A DNA stretch of 64,000 bases from Odobenus rosmarus divergens (lineage: Eukaryota > Chordata > Mammalia > Carnivora > Odobenidae). The stretch covers positions 1,702,307-1,766,306 of the forward strand of contig NW_004450322.1 in the NCBI RefSeq assembly GCF_000321225.1, read 5' to 3'. Position 1 is the stretch's first letter. Each line of letters opens with the position of its first letter. Position numbers and translations under genes: made by a program. Shown here in pieces: positions 33,456 through 44,299 of the stretch. A model generated the notes under the pieces. The model had not been told where the DNA came from and ran no database searches. It saw only the letters and a list, made by a program, of their open reading frames with translations.

Positions 33456-34078
33456 TGCCATGAGCACCCTATGAAGGTGCACACACGAGTTGTGTCTTTC
33501 CACAATGTCAGCTTTATTCAATCATAAAGCAAAGTTTAATCACAATTATAAAGCAGGTTCAGGATTCCAAACTCAATGACATTTCACCATGTGCTTAAAC
33601 TTGGCTTTTTACACAGCACACAGAGCAGGACAGAAGACAAACCACACAATGAACAAGATAAGAGGTGTAGGAAGTTAATGAACCAAATGCAAAGTCAGTC
33701 TATGGGCGTGCAGTTGAGATAAAGCCCCAGTCTGGGGCAGCTCTTGGTACTTAATGCTTCTTATGTTCAAGCAGTGAAGGATCTCAGTTCTGTTCAGAGA
33801 TCAGTTGGTGGCAGTTGCCTTTTTTAAGTGGTCGGACATAGAGGGGTCATGTCTGAAGAGTCTGACAGTTTGCTGCCAGAATCCTTCCCTTTTTAAAGGG
33901 ATTTAATTGGTTTCGGGTCCCTGCAGACCTCCCCTGGTTCTGCTCATTATCAGTGCTGGGGCGTCGGCTCATGCTGGTCCCGGCCATCCCTCCCAGCTGC
34001 AGTACCTTTACCTTCTTGCGTCATTGCTCGACACGGGTTCCTGCTTGACACAAGAGACTCCATTTCGCTCTCCATTAA
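33456..34078 (-). mobile_element. Solo LTR of a third ERV family, inside the L1
   Basis: The left end starts TGCCATGAGCACC. A perfect GGTG duplication lies at 33,452-33,455 and 34,079-34,082. On the minus strand there is AATAAAGCTGACATTGTGG (signal at 33,513-33,518, complement), then a U5-like end. The opening reads TTAATGGAGAGCGAAATGG, so the expected TG has decayed. Confidence 0.78.
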
Positions 34079-34677
34079 GGTGGTAGTTCATTGTGGTTTT
34101 GATTTGCATTTTCCTGATGACCAGATGTTGAGCCTCTTTTCATGTACCTGTTAGCCATTTGGATAACTTCCTTGGAAAAACACCTATTCTGTTCTTCTGC
34201 CCATTTTTACATTGGATTGTTTGTTTTTTGTTATTGAGTTGTATGAGTTCTTTATATATTTTGGATATTAACCTCTTACCAGAAAAATGGTTTACAAATA
34301 TTTTCTCCCATATCATAGGTTGCCTGGGTCATTTTTGGTTAGATGACATTTCTCCTTTCTTTTTCATGAGAAGAGCAGGGAAAGCAACATGAAACTCAAA
34401 TATAAAGCCAAAAGGCTCAAAAGCCACATTTGTGTCTTTGGCTCCATTTAGGCAATGGTCACAGAGTACTCTTGGTATTCAGATGACACCCAACAAAGAC
34501 TATGGTCATCTTCAGTTTGAGCTCACAAGTGACAAAGACTCTCTCCTTGACCAAACCTCAGTCAGGCTCCTCTGAGACCTCTTTTCAACTAGGCCTTGTC
34601 CTTGGGACCTGTCTTCAGCCTGCCTAGTCCAGTCACAGCAAGAATCCTGCTAAGTCAGTTTAGAGAGAATCCTCTCT

Positions 34678-34899
34678 TTTTTAAAAAAAAGATTTTACTT
34701 ATTTATTTAAAGACTTTATTTGAGATAGAGAGAGAGCATGAGTGGGGGGCGGGGGGGCCCACAGAGCAGAGGGAGAGGGAGAAGCAGGCTCCCTGCTAAG
34801 TGGGGAGCCCAACATGGGGCTTGATCCCAGGACTCTGGGATCATGACCTGAGCCAAACGAAGGCAGATGCTTAACCGACTGAGCCACCCAGGCACCCCT
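34678..34899 (-). mobile_element. Carnivore SINE, antisense, with a doubled tail
   Basis: The tail reads AAAGATTTTACTTATTTATT then AAAGACTTTATTTGAG, two tail-like blocks in a row. Confidence 0.88.
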
Positions 34900-34999
34900 A
34901 AAGATTTTAAAGTAATCTCTACACCCAATATGGGGCTCAAACTTAAAACCCAGCGATCAAGAGTGGCATGTTCTACTGACTCAGCCAGCCAGGTGCCCT
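34900..34999 (-). mobile_element. Short old carnivore SINE, antisense
   Basis: AAAGATTTTAAAGTAATCTC followed by CAGCCAGCCAGGTGCCC. GAGAATCC on each side of this SINE pair suggests one target site. Confidence 0.78.
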
Positions 35000-35061
35000 G
35001 AGAATCCCCACTCTTGATATCTGATCACCCTGGCTTGCCTTCAGTAAGAAGCCTGCTGAGT

Positions 35062-35271
35062 GGGGCGCCTGGTGGCTCAGTCGGTTAAGCATCTGCCTTC
35101 AGCTCAGGTCATGATCCTGGGGTCCTGGGATCGAGCCCCGCCTCGGGCTCCCTGCTCAGTGGGAAGCCTGCTTCTCCCTCTCCCACTCCCCCTGCTTGTG
35201 TTCCCTCTCTCTCTGTCAAATAAATAAATAAAATCTTAAAAAAAGTGGCAAATCCTTAAAAAAAAAAAAAA
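35062..35271 (+). mobile_element. Carnivore tRNA-Lys SINE with an interrupted tail
   Basis: The tail is AAATCTTAAAAAAAGTGGC, then CTTAAAAAAA again. Flanks AAGAAGCCTGCTG and AAGAATCCTGCTG. Confidence 0.92.
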
Positions 35272-35781
35272 AGAATCCTGCTGGTTAGTTTTGCAAGAAT
35301 CCCCATACCCATGATGTTTCCTTTTAGTAATTTTCCATCTACTGACCCCTCATTCTGCTCATTGGTTATAAATCTTCAGTTGTCCTTGTTATATTTGGAG
35401 TTGAGCCCAATCTCTCCCCTCTATTGTGATAGTCTTGACACGAAGGGGTCCAGAATAAGCTACTGTGGCATAAAAATTATTTTGAGAAGAAGGCATTTGA
35501 GTTCCTGAAATCTCTTATCTGCCTAAAAGCAGAGCCTCCCCCAAAGAGCTCAGTTGTCATAAATCCCCTTCCTTGGAGCAACCAGGGATGACTGACTCTT
35601 ATCACTGGAGAGGAGAAGTCTCCACATCATGCCTGAACAGACACTGTCACAAAACTACTGTATCTTCCATCTGTTCTCCTAAGGGCCTATTTATCTTTCC
35701 AACAAGTCATTTGTTTTCCTGTAAGTACCTTTATCCCCTACCCCTTCCTCTATTAAGATGATATATAAACCCCAAATTTTA

Positions 35782-36011
35782 TTTTTTATTTTATTTTATT
35801 TAAAGCTTTTTTTTAAAAAAAGATTTTATTTATTTATTTGACAGAGAGAGAGAGACACAGCAAGAGAGGGAACACAGCAGGGGGAGGGGAAAAGGGAGAA
35901 GCAGGCTTCCCATGGAGCAGGTAGCCCGATGTGGGACTTGATCCCAGGACTCTGAGATCATGACCTGAGCCAAAGGCAGACACTTAATGACTGAGCCACC
36001 CAGGCACCCCT
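35782..36011 (-). mobile_element. Carnivore tRNA-Lys SINE, antisense, long AT tail
   Basis: Flanks ATAAACCCCAAATTTTA and ATAAGCCCCAAATTTTA (from 36,012). Confidence 0.92.
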
Positions 36012-36103
36012 ATAAGCCCCAAATTTTAAATGCCTCTTTAAGTTATATTTTTCTGCAATGTACAAACAGGAATAAAATTCTGTTTTTACTCTTGGTCATC
36101 TAT

Positions 36104-36835
36104 TGTAGGAGAGGAAAACAAGATCTCTTTCTTCTACCCATCCTAGGGTCATTGGCTGGGGCTCTGCAAATTAGACTGACAAAAGATTGACAAGAGAAAA
36201 ACAAATAGAAGTTTATTAATGTGTGCATTTTAAATACACATGGGAATACTCACTGATGATTAACGCAAGAAAACAACACATTTTTAGAGATGTGACAAGA
36301 TAAAGGAAAAGGACTTTGAGTTTCTTTTTTTTTTTTAAGATTTTATTTATTTATTTATTTGAGAGAGAGAGAGAGAGAGAGAAACAGCAGGAGAGGGGAG
36401 AAGGTCAGAGGGAGAAGCAGGCTCCCCGCTGAGCTGGGAGCCCAATGTGGGACTCGATCCCAGGACCCCGGGATCACGACCTGAGCCGAAGGCAGTCGCT
36501 TAACTAACTGAGCCACCCAGGCGCCCAAGGCCTTTGAGTTTCTAAGGGTGGCAAATTATGGGAAGGTAAACATATGGAAGAACTAATGGAAGATCAGGGG
36601 TAGTTAGAAACATTTGGTATGTAGACTTTTCTGGTGCTTTCTAAGTCTAGAGTTGTCTCTGGTGATTAACTTCTGTCCTTCCTGGTGGAGAGGAGAGGGG
36701 GAACATCTTTACAAATTCATGTCCTACTTGTAGAACAACTTTTCTTCTACCTGCTTCTTCTCAATTGCCTTCAGCTCAAAATAAATGTTATGCCAAAGTA
36801 GCATATTTTGGGGTGGCATATTCTGCTACTATTCA
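36104..36835 (-). mobile_element. Solo LTR, copy H, nested in copy I
   Basis: TG at 36,104 and CA at 36,835. Target duplications CTAT (36,100-36,103) and CTGT (36,836-36,839). Copy I resumes immediately afterwards with CTGTCTTTTGTCAATTTAAT. Confidence 0.82.
36326..36527 (-). mobile_element. Carnivore tRNA-Lys SINE, antisense, inside LTR copy H
   Basis: Flanks GGACTTTGAGTTTCT (36,311-36,325) and, from 36,529, GGCCTTTGAGTTTCT. Confidence 0.93.
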
Positions 36836-36975
36836 CTGTCTTTTGTCAATTTAATTTGTAGGCTCCCAAATACTGAAGGTAAGAGAGTAGAGGGAAAGGT
36901 TTTCCTCCCTGATAGATCTATTGCAATAGTCCTGAATAAAGTCTTCTGTACTATGTTAACAAGTGTCAGAATCAT

Positions 36976-37390
36976 TTTTTTTTAACAGAAGGGATTTTAA
37001 GAGTCTATAAGTTACTTCCTGCCTCAGCTTCTTCCTTTTCCTTACAAATATCCTTATGTTATAAAAGCTTATTGTCATCTCTCTGGTATTATGCTACTGA
37101 GGGCATGAGGTCAGTTACATTGGCTAGAGGTCAGTTACAGCTCATTTTATTGAATGAAATTTGGTATTTTTTAAGCTGTCATTTTTGGTGCATTTTCTTA
37201 CTGAGCCTTCCCAAACCAGACATCCTAAAGTGTAGAAAAAACACCCTCCACCCATTTTCCTTGCTTTTTTTGAGTTAACAGCAATGGTACAGAACATGTT
37301 TCAAGTTCCAAATAAGTAGTATTTAGTGAGAAATTAAGTGCAGGGTTATTTCCATGCTGGCTTTTTGGGGAATTCCATTTTATGCACACA
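36976..37390. other. Unassigned interval
   Basis: Two GAGGTCAGTTACA repeats lie about 25 bases apart (37,107 and 37,128). Otherwise nothing is recognised. Confidence 0.35.
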
Positions 37391-37400
37391 TTCAAGGGCT

Positions 37401-37596
37401 TTTTTTTTTTTTTAAAGATGTATTTACTTATTTGAGAGGAGGGGCAGGGCAGAGGGAGAGGGAGAGAGAGAATCTTGAGCACACTCCCCACTGATTGCAG
37501 AGCCCAATGTGGGGCTTGATCTCTTCTCCCTGAGATCATGACCTGAACTGAAATCAAGAGTCAGACACTTAACCAACTGAGCCACCCAGGTGCCCC
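37401..37596 (-). mobile_element. Older carnivore SINE, antisense
   Basis: TTCAAGGGCT before and CTCAAGGGCT after. Contains AACTGAAATCAAGAGTCAG. Confidence 0.9.
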
Positions 37597-37599
37597 TCA

Positions 37600-37920
37600 A
37601 GGGCTGTTATTGAGCACCTGTTTGCCAGTCCTTGTGTTAGGCATTGGGATTAGAGTTGAGGATGAGATCAACATTGTCCCTGCCCTTCATAGTACTTACA
37701 GTCTACACTCTATGTATTTATTTCAGAGAGAGAGAGCAAGCATGAATGGGGGGGAGGGGCAGAGGGAGAAGCAGGCTCCCCGCTGAACAGGGAGCCCAAT
37801 GCAGGGCTCAATCCCAGGACCCTGGAATCATGACCTGAGCTGAAGGCAGACGCTTAACTGACTGAGCCACCCAGGCACCCCACAGTCTATACTCTAGACA
37901 AATAGAAGCCTGGGCCTCTA
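37600..37920 (+). mobile_element. L2/MIR3-type ancient repeat, split by a SINE
   Basis: TTATTGAGCACCTGTTTGCC, then CATTGTCCCTGCCCTTCATA, then ACTTACAGTCTACACTC. Confidence 0.55.
37713..37881 (-). mobile_element. Carnivore tRNA-Lys SINE, antisense, tail shortened
   Basis: Flanks ACAGTCTACACTCTA (37,698-37,712) and ACAGTCTATACTCTA (37,882-37,896). Confidence 0.93.
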
Positions 37921-38474
37921 TTAAGGCCATTTCTCTATGAATAAACATGAATAAAGGTTCTTTTGGCCTTTCTGGAACTTCCCCTTAGGGAAAACAGACC
38001 AAGACCCACAAAGAAATAATTTCATTATATTTGGGTAAAGTATAAATAAGAAAAAGGTACGTAGAGAAGTTTTAGCCAAAGCTCATAAAGGAGGTAACAT
38101 TCAAGTTTGATAGGTTAAAAAAAAAGGTTATTCTAGAGGGAAAGTCATATGTCTTGGAAGAAAGAAACAGCATGGTGTGTAGGGAGAACTACAAAGAATC
38201 CAGTACAACCATTAAATAAATCACAGAGCAGGGAGTTCCTGGAGATGGTAGTGAAAAGGAGGGAAAGCAATGTCCTGGAAATTCTGTGTGCCAGGCTTGG
38301 GGTTTTGCTTGTAGCCAATGAAAGGTTTTCTGGCTATACTGTGGAGGAGAGATTTAAGGGAGCTGTGCTGGTTATCTGCTGTGTATTCCCCTAGATCCAC
38401 TTTCTGCAGTTTTTTCTGTTTTGTTCTGTGTCCAACAGGTTGAGTCCTTACAGACTGCATTGCTTACGCTCTTA
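37921..38474. other. Unassigned single-copy-like DNA
   Basis: Nothing recognised. Confidence 0.35.
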
Positions 38475-38990
38475 GAGCTCCTGTTGTCTATAACTGCAAA
38501 CCACCCCAAACCTAGTGATATAAAGCAAGCATGATCATTTACTATTATCTCTCACAATCTAGGGGTTGACTGGGCTCAGTGAGGCAGTTCTAAGTTGAGG
38601 CTATTTCAGGAAGTTAAGTCAGACAGCTGACTGGTGCTGGAGTCATCTAGAAGGCTTCCTCACTCATTTGTCTGGTGGTTGTGCTGGCTTCTGGCTTGGA
38701 CCTCTGCAAGGGCTTTTGCCAGAATATAGTCTGCACATGGCCTCTCTAGGTGGCTTGGGGTTCCTCACGACATGGCTGCGTTCCAAGGGCAAGCATCCCG
38801 AGAGAGAGAGCCGGGCAGAAGCTGTATTGCCTTCTTTGGCCCAGCCTTAGAAATTATGTAGCATTACTTCTTCCACATTCTGTTTGTTAGAGGTGAGTCA
38901 TTAAGGCCAGCCTATATTTATATTTAAGTGGAGGAGAATTAGACTTCACCCCTTGATGAGGGGACTGTAAATGAGTTTGAAGATGGTTTA
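38475..38990. repeat. Ancient dispersed repeat-like segment, family unassigned
   Basis: CTGCAAACCACCCCAAACCT, CACATGGCCTCTCTAGGTGG and CTCACGACATGGCTGCGTTC echo phrases common in old mammalian repeats, possibly an ERVL-MaLR LTR. Confidence 0.35.
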
Positions 38991-39043
38991 AAACCACTTC
39001 ATCCACTAACTTCTGCTTGATTTTGGGCAATGCATGTGTGTGC

Positions 39044-39075
39044 GGGGTGGTGGGGGTGGTGGTGGTGGTGGTGGG
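39044..39075 (+). repeat. (GGT)n-rich tract
   Basis: Runs of GGTGGT following GGGGTGGTGGGGG; possible G-quadruplex former. Confidence 0.8.
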
Positions 39076-39610
39076 AAAAAGTGGGCACCAGCAGATCAGA
39101 GTGTGGTTAGAGGGAGAGAGTTTGTGGGGATTTATCCGTCCATTCTGCAAACCCTAACTCCCTTCCTGCCTGGCTGTGGAGCCGTCTGCTGGCCTCTCTT
39201 CCGTGCCAGTTCTCACTGGGTTCCTGTAACACTTCTTCGTCTCCTTGCCCCTTCACATTAAGGGACGGTAATGGCTTCTCCCTGTTGCTCTTCCCCAGGT
39301 GTCTCATCACCCTTAACTTCCTTTCACTCTGTTAAAACCTTTGTGATGGTCCATTAATTCAAGTCTTTTTGTTTAAATACTTTGAACCATCTTTTTTATT
39401 GCCATGAAGCTGACTAAATTCAAGGGACTAAAATGGAGATAAAGAGACTATTGGGAGGATGTTATGGTGGTACAGTGAAACCTGATAAAGGCATGAGAGT
39501 AGTAGATGGACTCCAGATGGATTATTAAGGTAAATTTTGCAAAACTTTGTGACAGAGCATAGTTTATTAGGACTAGGTACTGTAAGTCAAATCTATAAGG
39601 AGTCAATGTC
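39076..39610. other. Unassigned single-copy-like DNA
   Basis: Nothing recognised. Confidence 0.35.
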
Positions 39611-39626
39611 AAGAAGAGCAAATAGA

Positions 39627-39831
39627 AGGGGCGCCTGGGTGGCTCAGTCAGTTAAGCATCCAACTCTTGATTTTGGCTCAGGTCATGATCTCAGGGTTGT
39701 GAGATTGAGGCCCATGTCGGGCTTTGTGCTGAGCATGGAGCCTGCTCGAGATTCTCTCTCCCCTTCTCCGTCTGCCCCTCCCCTGCTTGCACACGTGCTC
39801 TCTCTCTCTCTCAAAAAAAAAAAAAAAGAAG
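39627..39831 (+). mobile_element. Older carnivore SINE variant
   Basis: Head type CCAACTCTTGATTTTGGCTC. Flanks AAGAAGAGCAAATAGA (39,611-39,626) and AAGAAGAGCAGATAGA (39,832-39,847). Confidence 0.93.
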
Positions 39832-39847
39832 AAGAAGAGCAGATAGA

Positions 39848-40505
39848 TTAGGACAGATCAGGCATTTATCAGAGGTCAGTGTTTTGGAGGTCACAAGGCA
39901 GAGCTGATGATCCCAGGAGCCAGATATATCCACATGAGCACTGATCCTAAGCCAAAGGTGGTTTGGCTCAGTCTTGTCTTCTTAGAGTTGCAAGAATTAA
40001 ATGAACTAAGTCACACAAAAATGCTTTGAATATGTAAAGCATGATATATGTGTGAAATCCAATGGTAATTGGTATTATAATTAAAATAATTCTTGTAATT
40101 ATTTCTGGGTATTTGTATATCTAGATTAATACATTTTGATCATATACAGAAGGGAACTTGAGCTCAATTGAAGAAGTGATAGAAATAATATTTACCCATG
40201 GCTCTTCTTGTGAAATCAGAGAGATTCAATCATTTAAGATCCTCTTTTTCCCACAAATGCTCATTCTTGTGTCTCTGTCTACTCATTGTCACTACTTACT
40301 GTTCTTTGCCTTTAAGGAAGGGGACAATAACACAGATGATCCTCCACAATTGCATCTGTGTCTTTGCAATTTCTAACTCTCATTCTATGGGCAATGAGAG
40401 CAATGGTGGTAGCTAAGCAATTTGACAATGTACTCAGGAGAAGCTACAGGTTGGTCCAAGGTAAACAACTGAGCAGATAATACAGAGATGGATAATCCAG
40501 TTACT
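39848..40505. other. Mostly unassigned; possible MIR remnant
   Basis: AAGAATTAAATGAACTAAGT followed by AAATGCTTTGAATATG at about 39,990-40,040 resembles antisense MIR. The rest shows nothing. Confidence 0.3.
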
Positions 40506-40509
40506 CTCC

Positions 40510-40966
40510 CCAATCCCTGTATTTTTAATTGTGGTAAAATACACGTAAGATTTATCATCTAAACCATTTTTAAGTGTACAGCTCATTAAGGACATTCACA
40601 TTGTTGAGCAACATATCTCCAGAACTTTTTCATCTTATCAACCTGAAACTTTATACCCACTGAACACTAACTTCTGATTTACCCCTTCCCCAGCCCCTGG
40701 AAATCACCACTCTACTTTCTATGAATTTGACTACTCTAAGTGCCTCATATAAGTGGAATCTTACAGTATTAGTCTTTTTGTGACTGGCTTATTACACTTA
40801 GCATAATGTCCTCAAGATTCATCCATGTCATAGCATGTGCCAGACTTTCCTTCTAAGGCTGAATAATAGTCCATTGTATATATATACTAAATTTTGTTTC
40901 TCCACTCATTCTCAGTGGACACTTGGGTTGCTCCTGCCTTTTGGCTATTGTGGGTAATACTGCTAG
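40510..40966 (-). mobile_element. Old L1 3' end, antisense
   Basis: ATTGTGGTAAAATACACGTA, TTTGACTACTCTAAGTGCCT and GAATAATAGTCCATTGTATA in order. It abuts the tandem array. Confidence 0.78.
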
Positions 40967-41105
40967 TCAGCACTTTCACAGGGTCTCTATAGCAAGGTTT
41001 GTGTATTATGTATTTTTGGTCTGTATTCAGGTGTAGGGTCTCTGAAATCTTTGAGGGTTTATATCCCAAGGTGTAACTCTGAGGTATTTAGGATCTTTTT
41101 CAGTT

Positions 41106-41297
41106 GGGACGCCTGGGTGGCTCAGCGGGCTAAGTGTCTGCCTTCAGCTCAGGTCATGATCCCAGGGTCCTGGGATTGAGCCCCACATTGGGCTCCCTGC
41201 TCAGCGGGAAGCCTGCTTCTCCCTCTCCCTCTGCTGCTCCCCTTGCTTGTGTACTCTCTCTCTCTCTCAGATAAATAAATAAAATCTTGAAAAAGAA
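41106..41297 (+). mobile_element. Carnivore tRNA-Lys SINE inside the tandem array
   Basis: GGGACGCCTGGGTGGCTCAG head. Flanks GGATCTTTTTCAG and GAATCTTCTTCAG. Confidence 0.92.
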
Positions 41298-42624
41298 AAA
41301 GAATCTTCTTCAGGTAATGAGGTTTTAAAATGCTTTGATTATCTGTGTTCCAAAATTTAAGTCTGAGGTAATTAGGTTTTGTATTCAGTGTATGTGGTCA
41401 CTGAAATTCTTCACTCAGTGTTCTCTGATTTAGGTCTGATTTATTTGGGAGGTCTGGGTTCAGGGTCTGAAGCCTTAGAACTTTTGGAGAGTCTGTCCAA
41501 ATTTGTTTCTGAGGTATTTGGTGTCTGAAGTCAGAATGTGAGGTCCTTAAACCCATTGGTATCTGTGCTCCGAAGTTTGAATCTGAGGTATGTGGGGTTT
41601 GTGTTCAGGTTGTGCGGTCTCTGAAATCTTTGAAGGTCTGTGTTTCAAGATATGAGTCTGAGGCAATTGAGAGTCTGTGTTCAGGGCTTCCTATCTCCAA
41701 ACTCTTCAGGCTGTGTCCTATCGTAGGGGTTCAGGTATTTGAGCATTTGTGTTCACTGTGTGAAGTCTTTGAATATTTAAGGGTTTGTGTCACAAGGTTT
41801 GAGTCTGAGGTGTCCATGGGTCTTTGTGCAAGGTGTGAGGTGTCTGAAATTTTAGATTGTCTGTGTTCCAAGTCTGAGGTATTTGGGGTCTGCTTTCAGG
41901 GGGTGAGGCCTCTAAACTCTTGGAGGTTCTTTTCCAAGGTTTGAATCTGATATATTTGAGGTTTCTGTTCTAGGTGTGAAGTTCCTGAACTACATAAGGT
42001 TCCATGTCCCAAGGTTTGAGTCTGAGGCATCTGTCTAAATAATTCAGGGTGTAAAGTCTCTGAACTCTTTGAGGCTCTCTCCCAAGGTTTGAATCTGAGG
42101 TATTTTTTTTTCAGGTTGCAAGGTTTCTAAATGCTTTGATGGTCTGTGTTTTAAGGTTTAACCACAAGGTATTTAGATGTCTGGGTTCAGGGTTTGAGCT
42201 TCCTAAATTCTTTGAGGATGTGGGTCCCAATGTTTGAAACTTAATTAACAGGAGGGTCTTAATTCATAATGCATGGTAGGTAAACTCTTTAAGGATCTGT
42301 TCCAAGGTTTGCACCTGAGGTATTTGGGGGTCCTAGTTGAGGATGTGCATTCTGCGACGTATTTAAGAGTCTATTTTTTAAGTTTTGAGTCTGAGGTAAT
42401 TTGTGTCCAGGGTTTGAGTTTTTGGAACTCTTCGAGGATCTGTGTTGCATGGCTTAATTCAGAGATATTTGGAAACTGTTCAAATTGTGAGGTTTCTGTC
42501 TCTTCTAGGGTCCATCCTATGTTTGAGTCCAAGATATTTCAGGGTCCATATTTAGAGTTCGAATTCCCTGAACTCTTTGGAGGTCTGTGTTTTGGGTTTT
42601 GAGGTTTATGTATTTGGTGAAATC

Positions 42625-43185
42625 TGGTCAGGGTATGAGTTCTGCTTTAATACAGGTTTTATTATTATTTAGGTATGGTAAAGCCAGTGGATCAGGAAAT
42701 GACCGTCATTGAAAAGATAATTTGTTATACTCACAAACTCCCAAGAGAAGATGGCATGCCATACCATGGAGTGCCACATGGGGAAGCACCAGGGTCAGTC
42801 AAGAGGCAGAGGGAGATAGGAAATTGTCTTTATTGTGATTTTCACAGGAAGGAATGGGCTAGGCAGGGTAATTATCTTAGGATTTGGCTAGATTGAATAA
42901 TTTCAGTGGACTCTGGGTATAGGGGCTGTCTCTAGTTGTTTGGTACCTGGCCTTGGGTGATTAGGGCAGAAGAATAGTGGTCTGGAGTGTAAGAGCCTGA
43001 TAGAGGAGGTGGTTGGGGTGTGGGCTATGGATTGGTTGGTTTGTACTTGAAAAGTACTCTCTCAGGCAAGTTATTTACTATTTCTAGGACTTGGCTAACC
43101 CTGGGAGGGGCAGTCCCTCCAGGGTCGGCAAGGCCCCAGATGTCAAATCATAAGAATACCGAAAATAAAAGACACGGTTAATGCA
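42625..43185 (-). mobile_element. LTR insertion inside the tandem array
   Basis: The minus strand starts at about 43,145 with TGACATCTGGGGCCTTGCC, carries CACAATAAAGACAATTTCC (plus 42,820-42,838) and ends with GAGTATAACAAATTATC and more. Two boundary readings are possible. One is AATC duplications at 42,621 and 43,146. The other is TTAATACAGG / TTAATGCAGG near 42,647 and 43,178, which would imply retroposition with an A-rich tail. Confidence 0.65.
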
Positions 43186-44299
43186 GGATCTCTGAAATCA
43201 GTAAGTGTGTTTCTCAGTGTTAGAGTCTGAAGTATTTGGAGTCTTGTTACTGGTGTAAGGTCTCTGAATACATTCGTGGTCTATGTCCTGTGGTTTTAGT
43301 CTGAGGTGTTTGCAGTCTATTTTCAGGGTTTGAGATAACTCATCTCCTCGAGGATCTGTGACTCAGAAGTTTCAATGTAGGGTATTTGGGGGTTTTTGTT
43401 CAGGATGTGAGATCTCTGAACTCTTGGAGGGCCTGTGTTCAAAGTATTGAGTCTGAGGTGGTTGGAAGTTCATGTTCTTGGCTTGAGGTCTAGAACAACT
43501 CTGTTGTTTGCAGTCTGAAATATTTCAGGTTCTTCATTTAGTGTGTAAAATCTCTGAACTCTGAGCGTGTTTGTCCTCAAGATTGAGTGTGATGTATCTG
43601 GAAGTCTGAGTTCAGGGTTTGTGGTCCATAAATGCTTTGGTGATCTTTGTTTCAGTGATTGAGTATGAGGTGTGAGATCTCTGAACTTTTAGAGGTTCTG
43701 TGTCTCAAGTCTGGTTTGAACTGTTTGGGGTCTGAGTTCAGAATGTGAGGTCTTTGAACTTTTTCATTGTCTCTTTTCAATTTTTAATCTGAGATTTTGG
43801 GATCTGTGTGCAAGGTCTGTGGTCTTTGAACTCTTTGAGAGTGTGTGTCCTAAAGTTTGAGTCTGAGGTATTTGGGGTCTTGTTCAAGGTATGGTATTTC
43901 TAAATCCTTTGATAAGTCTGTTCCAAGGTTTGGGTCTGAGTTATCTGGGGGTCAGTTTTCAAGGTATGATGTCTCTGCACTCGGTAGTGTTCTGTTTCCC
44001 AGTATTTTATTCTGAGATAGTAAGTGCCTTTGTTCAGGGTGTGAGGTCTGTGAATTCTTTGAGGGTCTGTGTCCTTAGGTTTGAGTTTTAGGTAGATGGG
44101 AGACTGTCTTGTTGGCATGAGGTCTTTGAATTCTTTAAGTGTCTATCCCAAGGTTTGAATCTGGTGTGTTCAGAGTTCTGTTTTCAGGGTGGGATGTCTC
44201 CGAACTCTTTTAAGGTCTGTCCTAATGTTTAAGTTGACGTATTTAGGTGTCTTTGATCAGGATGTGAGGTCTCTGAACTCTTTGAGAGCCTGTGTCTAG

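Larger units (their letters stand above)
32367..34362 (-). mobile_element. Old L1 3' half, antisense, split by a SINE and an LTR
   Basis: The 3' UTR (AGCTATAATTGACATATAAC) runs into the ORF2 end (CCACTAACAATGCACAAGG, TTGTGGTTTTGATTTGCATT) and to TTTACAAATATTTTCTCCC. Sequence is continuous across both insertions. Confidence 0.82.
35436..36914 (+). mobile_element. LTR copy I, nested in the E-type LTR
   Basis: Starts TGACACGAAGGGGTCCAG, with TGGCATAAAAATTATTTTGA as in copies A and B, and ends GGGAAAGGTTTTCCTCCCTG. It is itself split by LTR copy H (36,104-36,835) and a SINE. CTATTGTGATAGTC precedes it and CTATTGCAATAGTC follows it, a longer duplication than retroviral insertion normally leaves. 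Confidence 0.72.
34367..36975 (+). mobile_element. E-type LTR, outer shell of a three-level nest
   Basis: Starts TGAGAAGAGCAGGGAAAGC after the L1. It has GCAAGAATCCTGCTAAGTC units and resumes at about 36,915 as TCTATTGCAATAGTCCTGAA with AATAAA at 36,935-36,940. It is interrupted by three SINEs and by another LTR (35,436-36,914). Ends near 36,975; that edge is approximate. Confidence 0.65.
40975..44298 (+). repeat. Degenerate tandem array, period about 70-77 bp
   Basis: Roughly 35 diverged units. Each contains a GAGGTCTCTGAACTCTTTGA-like block, then GGTCTGTGTTC, then AGGTTTGAGTCTGAGGTATTT and again GGTCTGTGTTC. The two halves of a unit share GGTCTGTGTTC at their start, so the unit looks like a dimer of an ancestral monomer near 37 bp. 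The G/T-rich strand is plus. A SINE (41,106-41,297) and an LTR (within 42,625-43,185) interrupt it. Short open frames inside (for example 41,612-41,944) follow from the near-75-base period and are not taken as genes. Not a family I can name. Confidence 0.9.

Noticed and set aside
39044..39261. Glycine-rich frame on the plus strand
   Set aside because: It is the translation of a (GGT)n tract.
41612..41944. 110-codon cysteine-rich repeated frame in the tandem array
   Set aside because: A period close to 75 bases gives repeated 25-residue blocks automatically. Neighbouring units break the frame.
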